Assembly: GCA_947095585.1 (NCBI GenBank) | Contig: OX352763.1 | Coordinates: 20,013,462-20,077,461, forward strand | DNA: 64,000 nt | Source of the DNA: Nephrocerus scutellatus | Lineage: Eukaryota; Arthropoda; Insecta; Diptera; Pipunculidae | Direction: 5' to 3' | Part shown: piece after piece, positions 34,609 to 47,640 of the stretch | Layout: every line of letters begins with the position of its first letter | How positions within the stretch are numbered: the first letter of the stretch is position 1 | Made by a program: the position numbers and the translations under genes | The notes under the pieces: model-generated | Told to the model about the DNA's origin: nothing | The model's input: the letters and a program-made list of their open reading frames with translations, nothing else | Databases searched by the model: none

Positions 34609-35001
34609 CTACGGTTTTGGTTGAGGGCGCATTCTCTGTATCATATCACCGGGCAACCGCTGTACTTGGTAGTGTGTGACCCACCACAATTGCTCAAACT
34701 GATGTTCTTGTTCCTTTAACTTGCAATTCAAAGTTGCGTGTAAGTCACTACAGAAAACGCAGACGCTTGGGAGGAGGCAGTAGGATTTTGTGTGCCAATA
34801 CTTCTGGCAGTTTTGGTACTGATCTGGCCCATTACTTTTATGTGGCTCCTCAACTGTGATCTTGTGGTGCAACATGCATTTTTGAGCTTCACCCTTTGGA
34901 GGCTTACTTATCGAGGGTCTATTTTTACATGATAAAGCGGCTGTGGATTTTGTTCTTATTAAGTATGTTGTAGACATACTTGGCGATGAAAGCTGCTTCA
35001 T
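34609..35001 (-). mobile_element. Jockey-like LINE ORF1 (Gag) zinc-knuckle fragment
   Basis: The 130-codon frame contains HHKITVEEPHKSNGPDQYQNCQKYWHTKSYC, VCVFCSDLHATLNC and a final PGDMIQRMRPQPKP. The layout matches the successive CCHC zinc knuckles of Jockey-type Gag, where C-x2-C-x4-H-x4-C repeats follow a VEEPHK motif. The first knuckle has lost its first Cys (QYQNC) and the following Gly (YWHTK). The third CCHC is degraded (FEQLWWVTHYQ). Gag binds RNA and forms the retrotransposition particle in active elements; this copy has no associated ORF2. Confidence 0.75.
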
Positions 35002-36304
35002 ACTCTTCAGTACTATAATAAAAAAGCATTTACCCGTTTTCTCGAGTTCCGAAACTACTCTGCGGAAGTATTTCTTATCGTATATTTGAAGCCTATTCTT
35101 ATAGGAGTAATGTGAAAGGTGATTTTTCCAATTAATTTTGTAATTTTATCAATTAAGGAATTGCTGGTTGCTTCTCGTAGATATACGGGTGTGGGCTTAG
35201 GGCTCGTTTTGTGTTACGTTGCGCAGATTCCTCAGAGTCTGGACCTAAGAAAGCGATTTTGAGTGTATGCAATACTGGTATTGGTCGGTAATTAAATTAG
35301 TAATTTAGCACCCTCTTGAAGGTAGCTGATGTTGGACTAAGTTTGCGCTTCTCAATAACAATGTACCTATCAAGGCCAGTTTGAATTTTTTTTCGTTTCA
35401 TGGACTGAGTTTTGACGCGAGTTTATTTCATTTGGGGCTAAAGCTGACGTTGGCGAGAGGGGTCTTTGATCCGGTGAGGACAAATCTGGCGATAATTCTT
35501 TTTTTGTTGTTTGTAAAGGAAGCAATACTTTTCTGTGACAGTAGTAGTTATGTCTTAAAGTATCAAAGGATTATACAATACATATATTATGGCTAGACTT
35601 CTTCACTGTAAGGCTTTTAGGAAAATCACAGCCCTTGGAGTCAAATCTTACCACTGATATTAAGGAGCTTTAAACACAATCAAAAGTTTAGTATTATTGT
35701 AGTCGCTTTGAAAAATTGCTTATTCAACAACAAACTTTTCCAAACTTATTTCGAGTATTTTTGTAAGTTCATCTAATTTTCCAGCAATTACTTATTTTGT
35801 TAAAGCTGTAGAAGAAATTGCAAATAAGCTTAACTGCAAACTTATTACGAGCATTTCCAGTAAGTCGCTACTAATCGACAATAATCTCTGAGAAATTGAA
35901 GTCAAATTGAGATCAATGTGCTCCGTGAGGATAGAAGGATTTTTAAATTAAATTTTCAATCTGCATGGCAAACATAGTATTAACCCTCCGCTTAAGGATA
36001 TCATCGTTGACAATGCATGAATTTAGCTAGCGCAGTTGATGGCGAGCACTACACACCCACACAGACACACAACCACCCACCCACAACCCACACACACACA
36101 CACACAGACTACTCTCATATCACATCAAAAGCAGACAAATTTGTTTCACATGCAACAACGCTGACAACGCTGACAAATAATAATTCATTTGAGTTTCCGA
36201 TCCGAAAAGTTAAGTTTGTTTGCGTCGAGAGTTGGTTGGTTGTGAGATTTGGATTGCGAGTACGATAACAACGTGAAGCAGGAGATCTTGCCTGCACTTT
36301 ATCC
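35002..36304. other. Non-coding stretch with CA repeat
   Basis: CA-rich tract at about 36050-36110. 35002-35350 may continue the Jockey-like element, but I could not recognise it. Confidence 0.45.
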
Positions 36305-36620
36305 ATTCATCATCATCATCATCATCGTCGTTCTCGTCGTCATCATCGTCGTCCTTGTCGTCGTTCGCCGATGTCAGCAATAGTTTGGTATCCAAATGCA
36401 CCACATACAGCATCGTCCCATCCGCAATGATAAGAACCAAGCGCAACATGCTCCTTCGGCTTAAGCTGAAGTAGCTGTAGTAGTACATAGAAGAAGTAGT
36501 AGTAGTTATGGTTGTAGGCCAGCTCCTCCTCATTTTGGCAACGTCAACTCCATGTGCACAATCGACGACGACGACGACGACAGCAACAACAACAACAACA
36601 CAACGGCGACAACGATGACA
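36305..36620. repeat. Trinucleotide-rich block (ATC, GTC, GAC, CAA)
   Basis: CATCATC/GTCGTC tract at 36307-36370 and GACGAC then CAACAACAA at 36566-36600. On the minus strand the first encodes an Asp run inside the frame 36210-36533, which has no other recognisable feature. Confidence 0.8.
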
Positions 36621-38739
36621 ACGAGAAATCTTAAATCAAATTTAAATTGCTCTTGCATGACACTTCGAGGATAACATCTTTCTTAGTGTGCCGCAGCGCA
36701 GCAAGTACAAGAACAAAACCGTACACATGTTCCGGGGGATCTCCTGAGTTGTCAAAAACACAAAAACCTCATTGAATCCAAATCCACATATGAAGCGTAA
36801 ATTCTTGTGCTTTAGCGCTTTAAGATGGAACCCGGCAGCTACAACAACGATGATGTTGTTTGCAGAAAGGCAACGTGGGACAGCATAGGCTAGCGATATG
36901 AATGTGAACTGAAATGTGGCCTTAAACCGCAATTGAGCTCTGCTGCTGCAACCAAACCAGACCCCACCTCTCCCTCCCCCCCCAGCCACCATTGTCCATT
37001 CACCCAAGCGATAAATTTAATTTTATTAAAAAATAATATATTCATGGTGTTCAGCAAACAATAAAAAATCATCCATCGCAGGGGAGCCCACGACCACGAT
37101 CGAGGTGGTGCAGCATACATACGAGTAGGTACATGACAACATCTTGTATTGCCCCGCTCCACCACAGCACCCTCACGATCGGATCATATTCTTAAGTCAT
37201 CATATGCCGGAGAGTCAAACAAAGAAAAAGAAGCGAACTGTTTCTTCGGAACAATTCCACGACACAATTCCGCAATTCCGATTCTCTCGTTGTATTTGGA
37301 CCATCTTGATGCTGTTTGTGGAGGAGTGGAGTGGAGTTGGAGCGGTGGTTCTTCTGCACGAGTTTCGATGCTGCTTTCTTCTTTATCGCTAATCTGAATG
37401 TTTGTCTGTGTTTCGTGCATCTGGACATCATGGGCACACATGTTTTTCGCCGGAAACCAGCAGAAGATTTTTTCTGCCGTTTTTCTTCTCCCCCTCACTA
37501 CAAATTTTTTTTCATCTTTTATTAATATCCGTTTGTCTTGACGCCTTTGGCTGGAATTAAGTTATTAAGTAATGCATAAAACCGCTCGATTAACCAGCCT
37601 CAGTAACGTTCACCTATGACCGCACACGATGTGTAGGCTTCGCGTGTATCCATAGCACAATAGATTGACTGCCGGTCGGCAACCATCGAAATCTATTTCT
37701 ATTGGCCGTAATTGCGCCGATAGCATCTCGTGAGATGCTAGTCGAGGAATGGGGGCGCATTTGTTTGCACTAAACACGCCCGCCACTAGTCCAGATACCT
37801 CTGCGGGTAATCACGCAGTGGATTAATTAATTTTGTCTGTATAAGATGAAGTTTTCTTGGAATTCCATTTCTGGGCGAATGGTCTTGACTGATTTTCACC
37901 ACGAATCCAAAATTCCATTTCCAAACCTAGGGTGATTGAAGATCTGACAGGTCAACAGATAGCCGCATAGTCAGTGTAGTTGTTGGTCGATTTAATTGGC
38001 CGGCTTGTGGGTGTTAACGTTGAATGATGATTTTGTTAAAAGTTAATGCCGCATTTTTTTATGGCTATGCCAAAAGATCTATCAATAATCGATACCATAA
38101 ACCTGAATATTCGAGCCAGAAATAAGCCTACGTACATATTTTAACTACTCTCCCCATTGAACTGCCGTTAGGTTTTATATCGCGGGGCTGGTTAGCAGAT
38201 TATTCAATGCCTTCTTCATAAGCTTATTTTGCAAGCTCTTTGTGAATACACACAATTCCGTCCATTTTTCCTCGGATCCCAACATTTCTTCTAAAAAGAA
38301 CTATGAACTTGACAGGTTGCTTCTCCATTCTCTGAAGCGTATGCAATTCCAGGTCCACATAAATCAGGGCAGAAAGGGAAGCTATCGCGCTCAAATCGGT
38401 TGTAACTGTGTTTTCCAGCTGAGGTAGCGTTCAGCGGCTTCCAGGGTTTCGAAATAAAACCCGTTCTTCAAATTGATTTTTAAATATTTCGCTTTTTTTG
38501 TTTCCTTTTGTTTTCTTTTGATACTGACTTACTATACCACTATATAAACCAATATACCCATTACCAATAACTTATTTCTATGACTACGGGGAGATGAGAT
38601 CTGGGTTTCGAATTATTAGCAATACTGGCGTACTCGCGAGTGGGGGTGTCGTGGAGTGACTACGTCAATGAGTCGGTGTTGGTAAGATGACCTTACCTAA
38701 CGCAGGGGGCGTCTGCTCCAAACTATTGGCGGCGACACA
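36621..38739. other. Non-coding stretch without recognised gene
   Basis: Less AT-rich to 37500, with overlapping short frames on both strands and no known domain. TAGCATCTC-GT-GAGATGCTA at 37721-37740 is a 9-bp perfect inverted repeat. Confidence 0.5.
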
Positions 38740-39308
38740 TAGAAGGTCTATAAGCACAATGCACGTCAGCGGAGCTCTGAAGGTCTATAAGCAAAAGGCA
38801 CGATAGCGTAGAGGGGCGGGCTGAAGGCATATAAGTACGAGGCGACACATAGAAGGTCTATAAGCACAAGGCACGACAGTGGAGAGGGGAATGCTGAAGG
38901 CATATAAGCTCAAGTCACGATAGCAAGGGGGGTATGCTGAAGGTCTATATGCACAAAGCAAGACAGGGAAAAGGGAAATGCTTAAGGTATATAAGCACGG
39001 GGCACGATAGCGTAGAGGGAAATTCGTATGGTCTATAAGCACAAGGCACGAAAGCGGAGAGGTAGATGCTGAAGGTCTTTTACCTCAAGTCATGACAGCG
39101 AGGCGGGTATGCTGAAGGTCTATAAGCAAAAGGCACGACAACGGAGAGAGGAATGCTGAAGTTATTTTAACTAAAGGCACGACAGCGAGGAGTGTACCTG
39201 AAGATCTAGAAGCACAAGGCACGACAGCGGAGAGGGGAATGCTGATGGTCTATAAGCACAAGGCACGACAGCGGAGAGGGGAATGCTGATGGTCTATAAG
39301 CACAAGGT
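38740..39308. repeat. Minisatellite of about 44 bp, roughly 13 units
   Basis: Unit core GGCACGACAGCGGAGAGGGG followed by AATGCTGAAGGTCTATAAGC. Internal units vary (GCGTAGAGG, GCGAGGCGG). The two right-hand units, about 39205-39305, are nearly identical, which suggests recent duplication at that end. A related phrase, GACACATAGAAGGTCTATAAG, starts the array near 38733. Confidence 0.85.
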
Positions 39309-39429
39309 CTTGTTCGGTTAAGAGTCCACAATTTATGGCCAAAAGTTGCCGAACCTAACTAATAATTTGCAGAAACCGTATGTAAATTTTATGATTTGTC
39401 CATACATTTGAAAATAAATTATTATTTTT

Positions 39430-39600
39430 ATTCGGCATTTACACACGTGCGCACTACTTTGCTGTGGTTGCCGGCATTTTCACACGTTCGGTTGTGTGCC
39501 CACTGCTTTGTGGAACTACCGGCTTTTACACATGTTCGGTTGCCGGTTGTGTATCCACTGCGCTATGATGGCTGCTGGTAATTTACACACGTTTTAGACA
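39430..39600. repeat. Three imperfect tandem units around TTGCCGGCATTTTCACACG
   Basis: Phrases GGCATTTACACACGTGCG, GGCATTTTCACACGTTCGG, GGCTTTTACACATGTTCGG and GGTAATTTACACACGTT follow each other, interleaved with CCACTGC(T/G)(T/C)TRTG. Period is irregular, about 50-70 bp. Confidence 0.6.
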
Positions 39601-40334
39601 TTTCTGGTTTGTCTGGGAGAAAACCCATTTTTTTTATAATTCGCGCACGCTTAAAGGGGTTTGCACCCATTATAAGGGCTCGAATATATGCTTGGTACAG
39701 CGTGGGCGTTAACGAAGAGGAGGAGAAAAGAGGAGATGTCTATGAGCTTGTGTTTTGAAAGCCTGTGGATCATAGTGACTTGGCAAGACAGACCGTGGCA
39801 GAGCATTCCACATACGTGTTGTACGGCTGAAATTAATGTGCTAAGTGAAAGATCGGACATATGGTTTGTAAGAATAGAAACTTCGTTACACGGTGAAGAT
39901 ATTTACGATAGCCGACATGGACTGACAGAAACTGCGAAAGTTGGTAGCGGCAATTACCAACCGTCATATAGGTCAGTCGGGATCAGCTTGTAGATCCATC
40001 TATCTTTAAAACTTAAGTCCCAACGAACTTGTCATGCAGCTATTTTCTTCCTACGTTATCATTTTGATAATGCTTTGGTCCTGTTGAATTGAGGCTCTTC
40101 TAGTTTAGATACTGAACATTTAGTCTGTGAGGTTATCTATTGGAACCAGTATTGCTATAACGAGGACTGCATCATCGGAGATCGTTCTTAGTTTACTAAA
40201 TCTGTATATAGACGATAGCTGTCTTCGTATAACAACTGCGTGGATATGTTCCCTAAGGAAACGACGTCAGATATGTCAAAAGTAAGTCCATCAGCTGGCA
40301 TGGTTATGGCTACATTCGTCTGAGAGGCATATTC
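39601..40334. other. Non-coding stretch without recognised gene
   Basis: Frame 39688-39993 (101 codons) has no recognisable domain. The mariner remnant may extend leftwards into 40250-40334. Confidence 0.45.
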
Positions 40335-40815
40335 GCCATCGGTTGCCTTAAAAATGGGCGAACAATTAGCGTTTACTATTCCAACTTATCAGACAATTTT
40401 TAAGAAGATTTGAAGAAAACCACCACATTTGTCAAAGAAAAAAGTTATCTTCCATCAAGACAGTAATACACTTGACCACAAGTCTATCAAAGTGATGGTT
40501 AGTGAGTTGGACTCTTATCAAAATGGCGCAGCGCTAATTGACCTAGCGAGGTTCACCACTCTACTGGACTACTAAACACTTTCCAACATATTCTTCAGAT
40601 TTAACCCACAGTGATTATATTCAGTTACCGGTTTTGAAAATATGGCTCGTCGGAGAGACACTTGGCTCTGATGATGAGCCGGTCACTGCATTGAAACAAA
40701 GGCGTATTTTAAAAGGTTGGAGAAATCGTACTATTCGGAAGGGATCACAAAAACGTTTCACTAAGTCCATTGAGCCAAAAGAAGACTTTGTTGAAAATAG
40801 ATGAAGTTTGTAAAA
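40335..40815 (+). pseudogene. Decayed mariner (DD34D-type) transposase, C-terminal half
   Basis: Plus-strand frames with shifts read KNGRTISVYYSNLSDN, then KKVIFHQDSNT (second catalytic Asp box, normally HQDNAPAH), SSDLTHSDYIQLPVLKIWLVGETLGSDDEPVTAL (normally SPDLAPSDYxLF, with the third Asp present), GWRNRTIRKGSQKRFTKSIEPKEDFVENR and a stop. Motif order and C-terminal ending match mariner. It is a different and more decayed lineage than the DD41D element at 55408. Inverted repeats were not found. Confidence 0.8.
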
Positions 40816-43214
40816 AAAAAAAACCTTTTGTTGTTGCTAAGGCTGGGTACTAATAATTACTTTGCAATCATGCACATTGACCTTATCTATATAGCTGACG
40901 GATGGAATGCAATTGTGAATGAGCGTTGAAATTGATGAAGAGAAGTAAGAGTAATTTTTTTAAATTCTGGGCACAACACGACTTTCTTTTACCGACTGGA
41001 CTTCGACGGGAATCTTCAGTAAATGTACAGATGAATGACCGGATATTCTACTTCTTAAGGGTACTCTGGGCTTCGAAGTTAGACATTGGGTGTAAAACCA
41101 TCGCTTACTTGTCGAGCAAATCTGCATGGCTTCTTATTCAATTTTCGTCAAGAGGGCAAATCGAAAGTCATGGATGGTCTTTTCTGGTTTTTTTTTGGTT
41201 CGCTTCTATGCATATGAGGCCATATAGATAATGGCTTTACTTAGCTCTAATTTAAACGTCGGTTATCGTAGTACGTTCATCTCATGTAGACTGTGTGAAA
41301 AAGGTCAATTCGATCTCATTATGCTGCCGTCGTAATTGAGGCTAGCAACAAAAATTCTAGAATGCATTTTTGCTATCTGCCCGATATCAAAAAATATGAT
41401 GATGATGTTGAATTGTTGATCATAGAGGTAATTTGCAATTAAAAACACACACAAATCGAATTAAAATGCAAATGCAACAACCCATAAGGTGTGTCAACAA
41501 TATTTCAGGATTGTTGACTATAGTTTAAGGAGATGACAACACTTTATAAGCAATTATTGTCCATTCTCTGCACCTGTCTACGCTCCCAAATATGGAATAC
41601 GGAACGACTCGATGTCTCGATATTACAAAGTAATTGCTAAGTTCAGCGTTAATAGTTTGTGGGCGTCAAAATTGCACGATACCATGAGAATGTCTCGGTG
41701 GCGGCGGCGGCGGCGCAGACACTACACGCCCACATTCATTGTCTCTCAGCTTGTTACGTGATATTTTCCACCGCCACACTAACTCCCATTGCAAGACTGA
41801 GTGGTTAAGTTATGCCTATAAGTCGCTTACAACAACAAATATGACTAATTTCACCTAATCGGCGAGGAATTTTTCAATTAATTTTACCATAAACTTTATG
41901 GATCAGAACGACGATCTCCCGCCCAACAACAGCCATGATGCCATAAGGTGCAACGACAATGTCTCAGACAATAAACCTGGCCCACTCGCACATAACTGTG
42001 CAACAATAAGTTAAATTGCTATAATCGACTTGTAACACTCGCAACACCAACAACTAAATCTATTATCACTATGACTCTGACAGGGGGGCTGCAAATGTCA
42101 ACCGTCTACCAGGGAGAGAGAAGTGCCTCGGGAAAGGCGCTCGGCTTTTTCGTTGTTTGTTTTTACTTAAAGCGAAATTATTTGTGGCGCGATCGGATGG
42201 AACAACAGACAGGCGGGCAGACGGACTCCACACAAACAAACAACGAAAAACAACTGAAATGACAGATACGTGGCTAACGGTGGACCCCTGCGGGGAGACA
42301 ATCCCTTCTTCTTTAACGTTTATTTGTTTTGTGTACGTGAAGTACAGCCATTCGGCTCATGTGTTCATTCCTCCATTCATGCAATCATTCATTCACAACA
42401 AATCAAAAATCCGTCTGATGCGATCAGTCTGTGGAGTTCGAGTATGTGTGTGAATGCAGTTGCTGGCGCTGGACTCAGCATGGAATAGAAACTCTCTGTG
42501 CGTCTGTTTGAATCTTCGAATGTGAGCTGCAATATTAACCCACTCATGGAAATTATTACAATTGAACAAATGCACGTTTCGTAGTCTGGTAATGTACGAT
42601 TACGTGAGCACTACGGTTTGGGTTGGGTTTGGATCTGTTTTTCCGATTTGAGTTCCATCTCTCTCTCTCTCCCATTCTATCGAATACTCAGCGCATGCGA
42701 ATATGATTTATGAGTCTCAATGCATTCGAGTAAATTGTGGCGATCCAGGGGTTCGCTGTATCGGCCAATTTGCTTTGCTGTAACGCTGCGCCTGCGTATA
42801 CGTATTCAATACTAATAAATTCCTGCCTATTGAATTGCCTATAAAATAATTTGCTGATTTGATGAAAATAATTGCTGCTATTTCCAACAGATACAACTTT
42901 AAGATACCATCGCTTTACTCTCTCAGACTTGTTGGTGTACAATGCGAGGTTATAAAAGACACCCAACGGGGGCTCTCAGCTTAAATGCCTTTTTTTTAAG
43001 TTTTGGTTGGTTTTGTTTAATGTTCTGATTTACAAAAGATCATCAGATGACATTTTAGCGTCCATCAATACATGGACAATAACGGTAATAGTTGATTTTG
43101 GAACGCGTCATTAGGATCAATGCCTTTCAGTAAAGAGAATGCTTTAAAGAGTTCTAACAACAATTATCATTTGAAAAAAAACAAAGATTGAATATCAAAA
43201 ACTGGTCGGTCAGA
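40816..43214. other. Apparently single-copy non-coding stretch
   Basis: Contains GGCGGCGGCGGCGG near 41701-41714 and a CT run at 42658-42671. Sequence from 41450 to 42900 is free of recognised elements. Open frames (for example 40926-41231, 42157-42453) have no known domain. Confidence 0.5.
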
Positions 43215-44140
43215 TCTCATCTTCAGGTCCTATACATATTTATCTCTACATCCGTGGTGCGGTCATGTCCTTCCGCAAATCAATCCACTGGTCCCGATTT
43301 CGTACCGAAGTCATTCCCAGTTTGGGCGTTGGCCTGCGTGGTCGTGTACTATAAATCCTACCGGCAATGATTCTCCGAAAGAATCCTCTTCGCTTATGAG
43401 AGCTAGCTGCTCTGCTCACCGGATCCTACCGAACTAATTCTCTTCACGATGTCAATATCGTTGTATCCATAGTAGGCCTCATAGGCAGTCTAGTCTTACA
43501 TACGGGGTCAACAATTCTTCGCAATGCTTTCTTTTCGAACGCGGTTATAAAGTCAGAGTGACGCTTTGTAAGCCCTATGTTTAAGTACTTGTGACTTTTG
43601 TCTTATACACCAGCACACCTTATATGTTGTGTTTACTTCCTAATTTGGGAAAGCACTGGCTAAAGTAGGTTTTTGGTTGCCACAATTGACCTGAAATAGT
43701 TTAAGGATTGCCCTTCTTCAAATTCGCACATTCACTAATTGAGGGACACAGATCTTCTGCTCGCCGGCATGGCCACCATGTACGTTGTTTTGATCTCATT
43801 CATGTGCAGACCTGTGCCCGCTCGAACTGGATGAACGTTTCTTTTACAGCTTTTAGGTTACTACCAATGATGTTAATATCATCTGCGTAAGCCAGTTTCT
43901 GGATGGACTTATAGATGATTCTTTTTCTCGTCGTTACATCAGAGTCTCGGATAACTTTAACCAACGCCAAGTGAAAGAGGAAGCAGAACACTCCATCCGC
44001 TTTTCGGGGGAACGTTATAGATATTGAATGGGCTTAATAGTAATCCTAATATATCTACTTGTCTTAAGACATTGGTCATAGTCTACCTACTTAATTGTAT
44101 CAGGTTCTCTCATGGCTTTATAAACTCTGGTGGGATAGAA
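43215..44140 (-). mobile_element. RTE-like LINE copy retaining the YADD box
   Basis: The minus-strand frame 43800-43991 reads FHLALVKVIRDSDVTTRKRIIYKSIQKLAYADDINIIGSNLKAVKETF, an undamaged catalytic box with its flanks. Lower coordinates carry the post-RT and C-terminal domain as far as the RWKDG-like region (43260-43560), heavily mutated. Higher coordinates to about 44140 carry palm sequence matching 51060-51180. The 5' part and endonuclease are missing. Confidence 0.75.
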
Positions 44141-47009
44141 GAGAAAATTTCGTTTGCAAGATTATTCAAATTCTCTTGAATAGCTATAATGTTAATATTT
44201 ATATTAACTGCTGTGAAACTCCAGCCTCTATACAGTGAGCTACACCATACGTAATAACATTGAACTCTTAGTCTGTGGGGGATTAATTTATCTTCAGGCG
44301 ACTATTATTACCCCGATAGTCTGACCCGCCTTTATAAAATATTTACTGTTATCACGACAAAGTCCATTAAAGATTCCTTGGAATATTTCTCAGTTTACGA
44401 TTTTCAACTCCAACCAGTGCGATAGGTCATTAAACCAACAAGTTGGTTTCCACTGGAGTGCTTGTTCACCTTTATTGCCCTCCCCTGTAGAGCGTTATTT
44501 CTTAACATACCCGTCCATTGGGGTCAGTGAACTCCATACCATTTCGCATTTAATAAATTGCATTGATTTTAAATTTTTATCACTTTGCTTGTCCCACCGA
44601 ATGCGTCCAAAAGGACACTTTACTACTTTGGTGTAATTGGTTAAGGCGCGGTCGGCGGTCTGGGCGCCGTCTTACTGCCAGGTTTGTGGCGATGCTAATA
44701 TAACGTTTTGAGACGTCCTGCTGTTGCCGGACCGAACAGCGGCAATTGCTGTTGTAAACTTAGTTCCATTTGGATTTTTATTGTATTTGATTTGTTTTCA
44801 TTTAAAATCGAATCCAATTGAATTGGTTACATTTTGACGAAGGCGATGACTACAACGACGTTCCGTATCGAATAAATTGCAATTTTTTCTGTCCGACGGA
44901 GTGGTGCGGAAAATGTTTATAATTCGGAGGTTGTATAAAAAAAATGCGACAGACACTAACCAGTCTAACAACGCCAAGTTTGGTCAGACGGTTTTATGGC
45001 ATACGTCGCTTAATTTCTCAAAGTGCTGAAGCGTTTAACATTCTACGCATGTGGGTGCAGTCAGTTTAGTCTTTCTGCTAACTTTGACTTGCATTGCATT
45101 ACATAGTATAAATTAAAACTTTTATTGTTATTGTTTGGCACATAAAAATTTAAAATCAACCACGAAACAAAGGCTTATGTTTGAAAAATATGGATTTTTG
45201 GGCAAAAATAAAAAAAAAATTCCTTTATAAAGTGCCTGATTTTTAACTCTACCTCTACATTGCCTTCATTGGTTACCAATATCAAAAACTACCTGCATTT
45301 ATATTTTGCTTAGCAGCTGACAAGTGAAAGTGATTATCTGGTTAAAAATATTCGATTTGTACCCACTGTCGCACGTCACTTACAGTCTGCGTATCAACAT
45401 GTTACCAAATTGACAGGAAACAAACGAATGGCAGCAGCTTCATTAGTTGGCGATTACAAACGACGCGACGATGATGGCCGACCAATGTTTAGCGAAATTT
45501 ATTGTCACCTTTTTGGTAGAGCAGAGTCCGAGTCCTCATCACCCCTTGCTCCTCAAACGTATTCTTGTCGTAAGCTGCATCATTAATGTCTGCATGGAAA
45601 TTCACAACCAAACGAACGTCACTTCACATGAATCCGCAAACGATGCGATGCAGTCTCCTTCGATAACATCACTGGTCAATCAGTGATTATTTTCAATTAA
45701 GCAAACCTCGACGGGGTGTTGGTGGACACTACAGAAGCCAAAAAGAACCAAAAAAAAACAAATTTTACCATCAGCGTCAGCACTGAACGCAAATTTGAAT
45801 TACCAACAAAAAAAACCTGATGCACTCGCTCGCGTTGGCATACGAGACGCAACGATGGAGCAATTAAGTATCCATTATAGCTTATGAGGGACACCATAGA
45901 CATGGATATTTAGTTCGTTGCTTTTGTATCAGATACAAGACATTATACATAATGGTGGCATAATAATCGTCGTTCTATTTTAATGAATTAATTATTTATT
46001 GAAAATACTGCGACGCAATGCTGGGAATTACTGTGATTACAGAAAAGAGAAAAGCCCTAAGAGCTACAAATAATGGGAGGAGTTTAACCGTCATCGCTTG
46101 GATCGTCTCTAGGTATACTGTAGGTGCTTTTTTTTTATGTTATATCCATTTTATTAATTCACTTTACGCGTACTTTCCGTTAATTGTAATTTATTTGTCT
46201 CTAAACTTCCGGCTGATAAAAATATTAAGGGAAAACAAAAGTTTTTTTAATTTCAAATCTATATATAAGTTTGGCCATTATTTTTTTAGTTTTGTTGCAC
46301 AGGCTTTTTTAAACCCATAGATAGACATAAAAAACTTTTCATTATCAAAAATAAAAAAGTAGTTTAGGGCTCATAAACAACTAAGCTCATTATGACAGAA
46401 AACAACGGTATTTGGGGGATCGATAACGCCTTTAAGAGCTCGACATGGGAAAACGCCATCAAGTCACTTCTTACCTACATACGCTTACCTTTATACGAAG
46501 GTATAGTTAGTTTTTTTGGTTGAAATAAACCACTGGATACAGTAACTATTATTTGGATTAACCTTCCTGAAAGGTTCTACCACTCGGTCCTCTTCGGACT
46601 TCCATTAGAAGTACGACAATCAACGTCCACATGTGAAGCAATTTTGCCAGATTTTACTCACAGCAAAACCCATCTTAAATCTTTGCCGATAATTGGTTCA
46701 CGACAACCGGTTGTAAAGGGTGCTCTTTTCAAGATGGATATAACAAATAATATCATAAGATCCATATACGCCATTGTCACTTGAAAATGATTTTGGACAT
46801 ATAGACACCGCTGCTGTTCTTTACGAGCACACTCTTGACGTCCAATTTTGGGCAACTTTTTTAAGCACTTTGTCACATAGACAAATAATACGAACAATGT
46901 TTTTCTCCAAGGCGTAATTTGATGCTGGGGTCGAATTACGACATCAGTTAACAAGTGAATGAAATCCATACGTTAACGTGTGATCGAGTATTTACATTAT
47001 GATGATCAG
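44141..47009. other. Non-coding stretch without recognised gene
   Basis: AT-rich. Frames at 46018-46320 (hydrophobic) and 46658-46969 (103 codons, minus) show no recognisable domain; the latter lies beside the DD41D remnant but does not align with its C-terminus. Confidence 0.5.
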
Positions 47010-47640
47010 TACCGTTCACGTGATTATGTCAAATCAACATTATTCAGTCACGTATGTGGTAATTGGACCCCTGAGTAAGTTCAAGTGGCCCCACAGAAAA
47101 TTATCGAGAGTTGTGAAATCGCATGACCTCGTACACCTATTAATAGGTCCATTTCTCGAAAACAATTTATCGCAAACTTTTAATTTTAATAAGTCAATGG
47201 TTGCCGTTGCCGTTGCAAAATTTCATCCCACTGAAACCACATTTCGTCCGGATCAATTTCATCGATATTTTTAAAGAAAAGTAAGTCATCATGGTGCGGT
47301 AATGATCGCCATTGACTGTAATGCGAACTCGTCCACATATTTCAAGAAATAGGGACCGATGATTCCAAAGGAGGAAACTTTGCTTATTAACAAACTCGTT
47401 AAGTCTGTTAAGCTAGACACAATTTTGGAATAAAAAAACGGGTAAGTTTCCAACAGTAGAGCCCAATTGGCGAAAGAACGGTCTTTCTGTACCAACTGGA
47501 TCTTATACGGGTGTAGGCCAAGATCTTTGGGCAAAATTTTCCCCGCAGTGGACGGAAAAAACCCCAATTCCTACGACCGGCGACGAATCGATAAATTTGG
47601 ATCTTCGACCACACATTCATTTACAGCGACACAATTTTCT
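47010..47640 (-). pseudogene. Decayed DD41D mariner-like transposase
   Basis: Minus-strand frames read KDLGLHPYKIQLVQKDRSFANWAL (about 47490), FGIIGPYFLK (47340-47370), TVNGDHYRTM, TKCGFSG (for MWFQQ) and FSRNGPINR, followed by a WGHL-type block near 47080. These follow the order of the intact transposase at 55520-56605. Both the first and second catalytic Asp regions are disrupted. Frame changes are frequent. The copy is closer to the 55408 element at the KDLGLxPYKIQLVQ segment than the copy at 6607 is. Confidence 0.8.

Noticed and set aside
36210..36533. Minus-strand frame with a run of Asp residues
   Set aside because: Trinucleotide microsatellite translation; flanks have no recognisable protein features.
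46658..46969. 103-codon minus-strand frame beside a DD41D remnant
   Set aside because: Does not align with the transposase C-terminus and has no other recognised motif.
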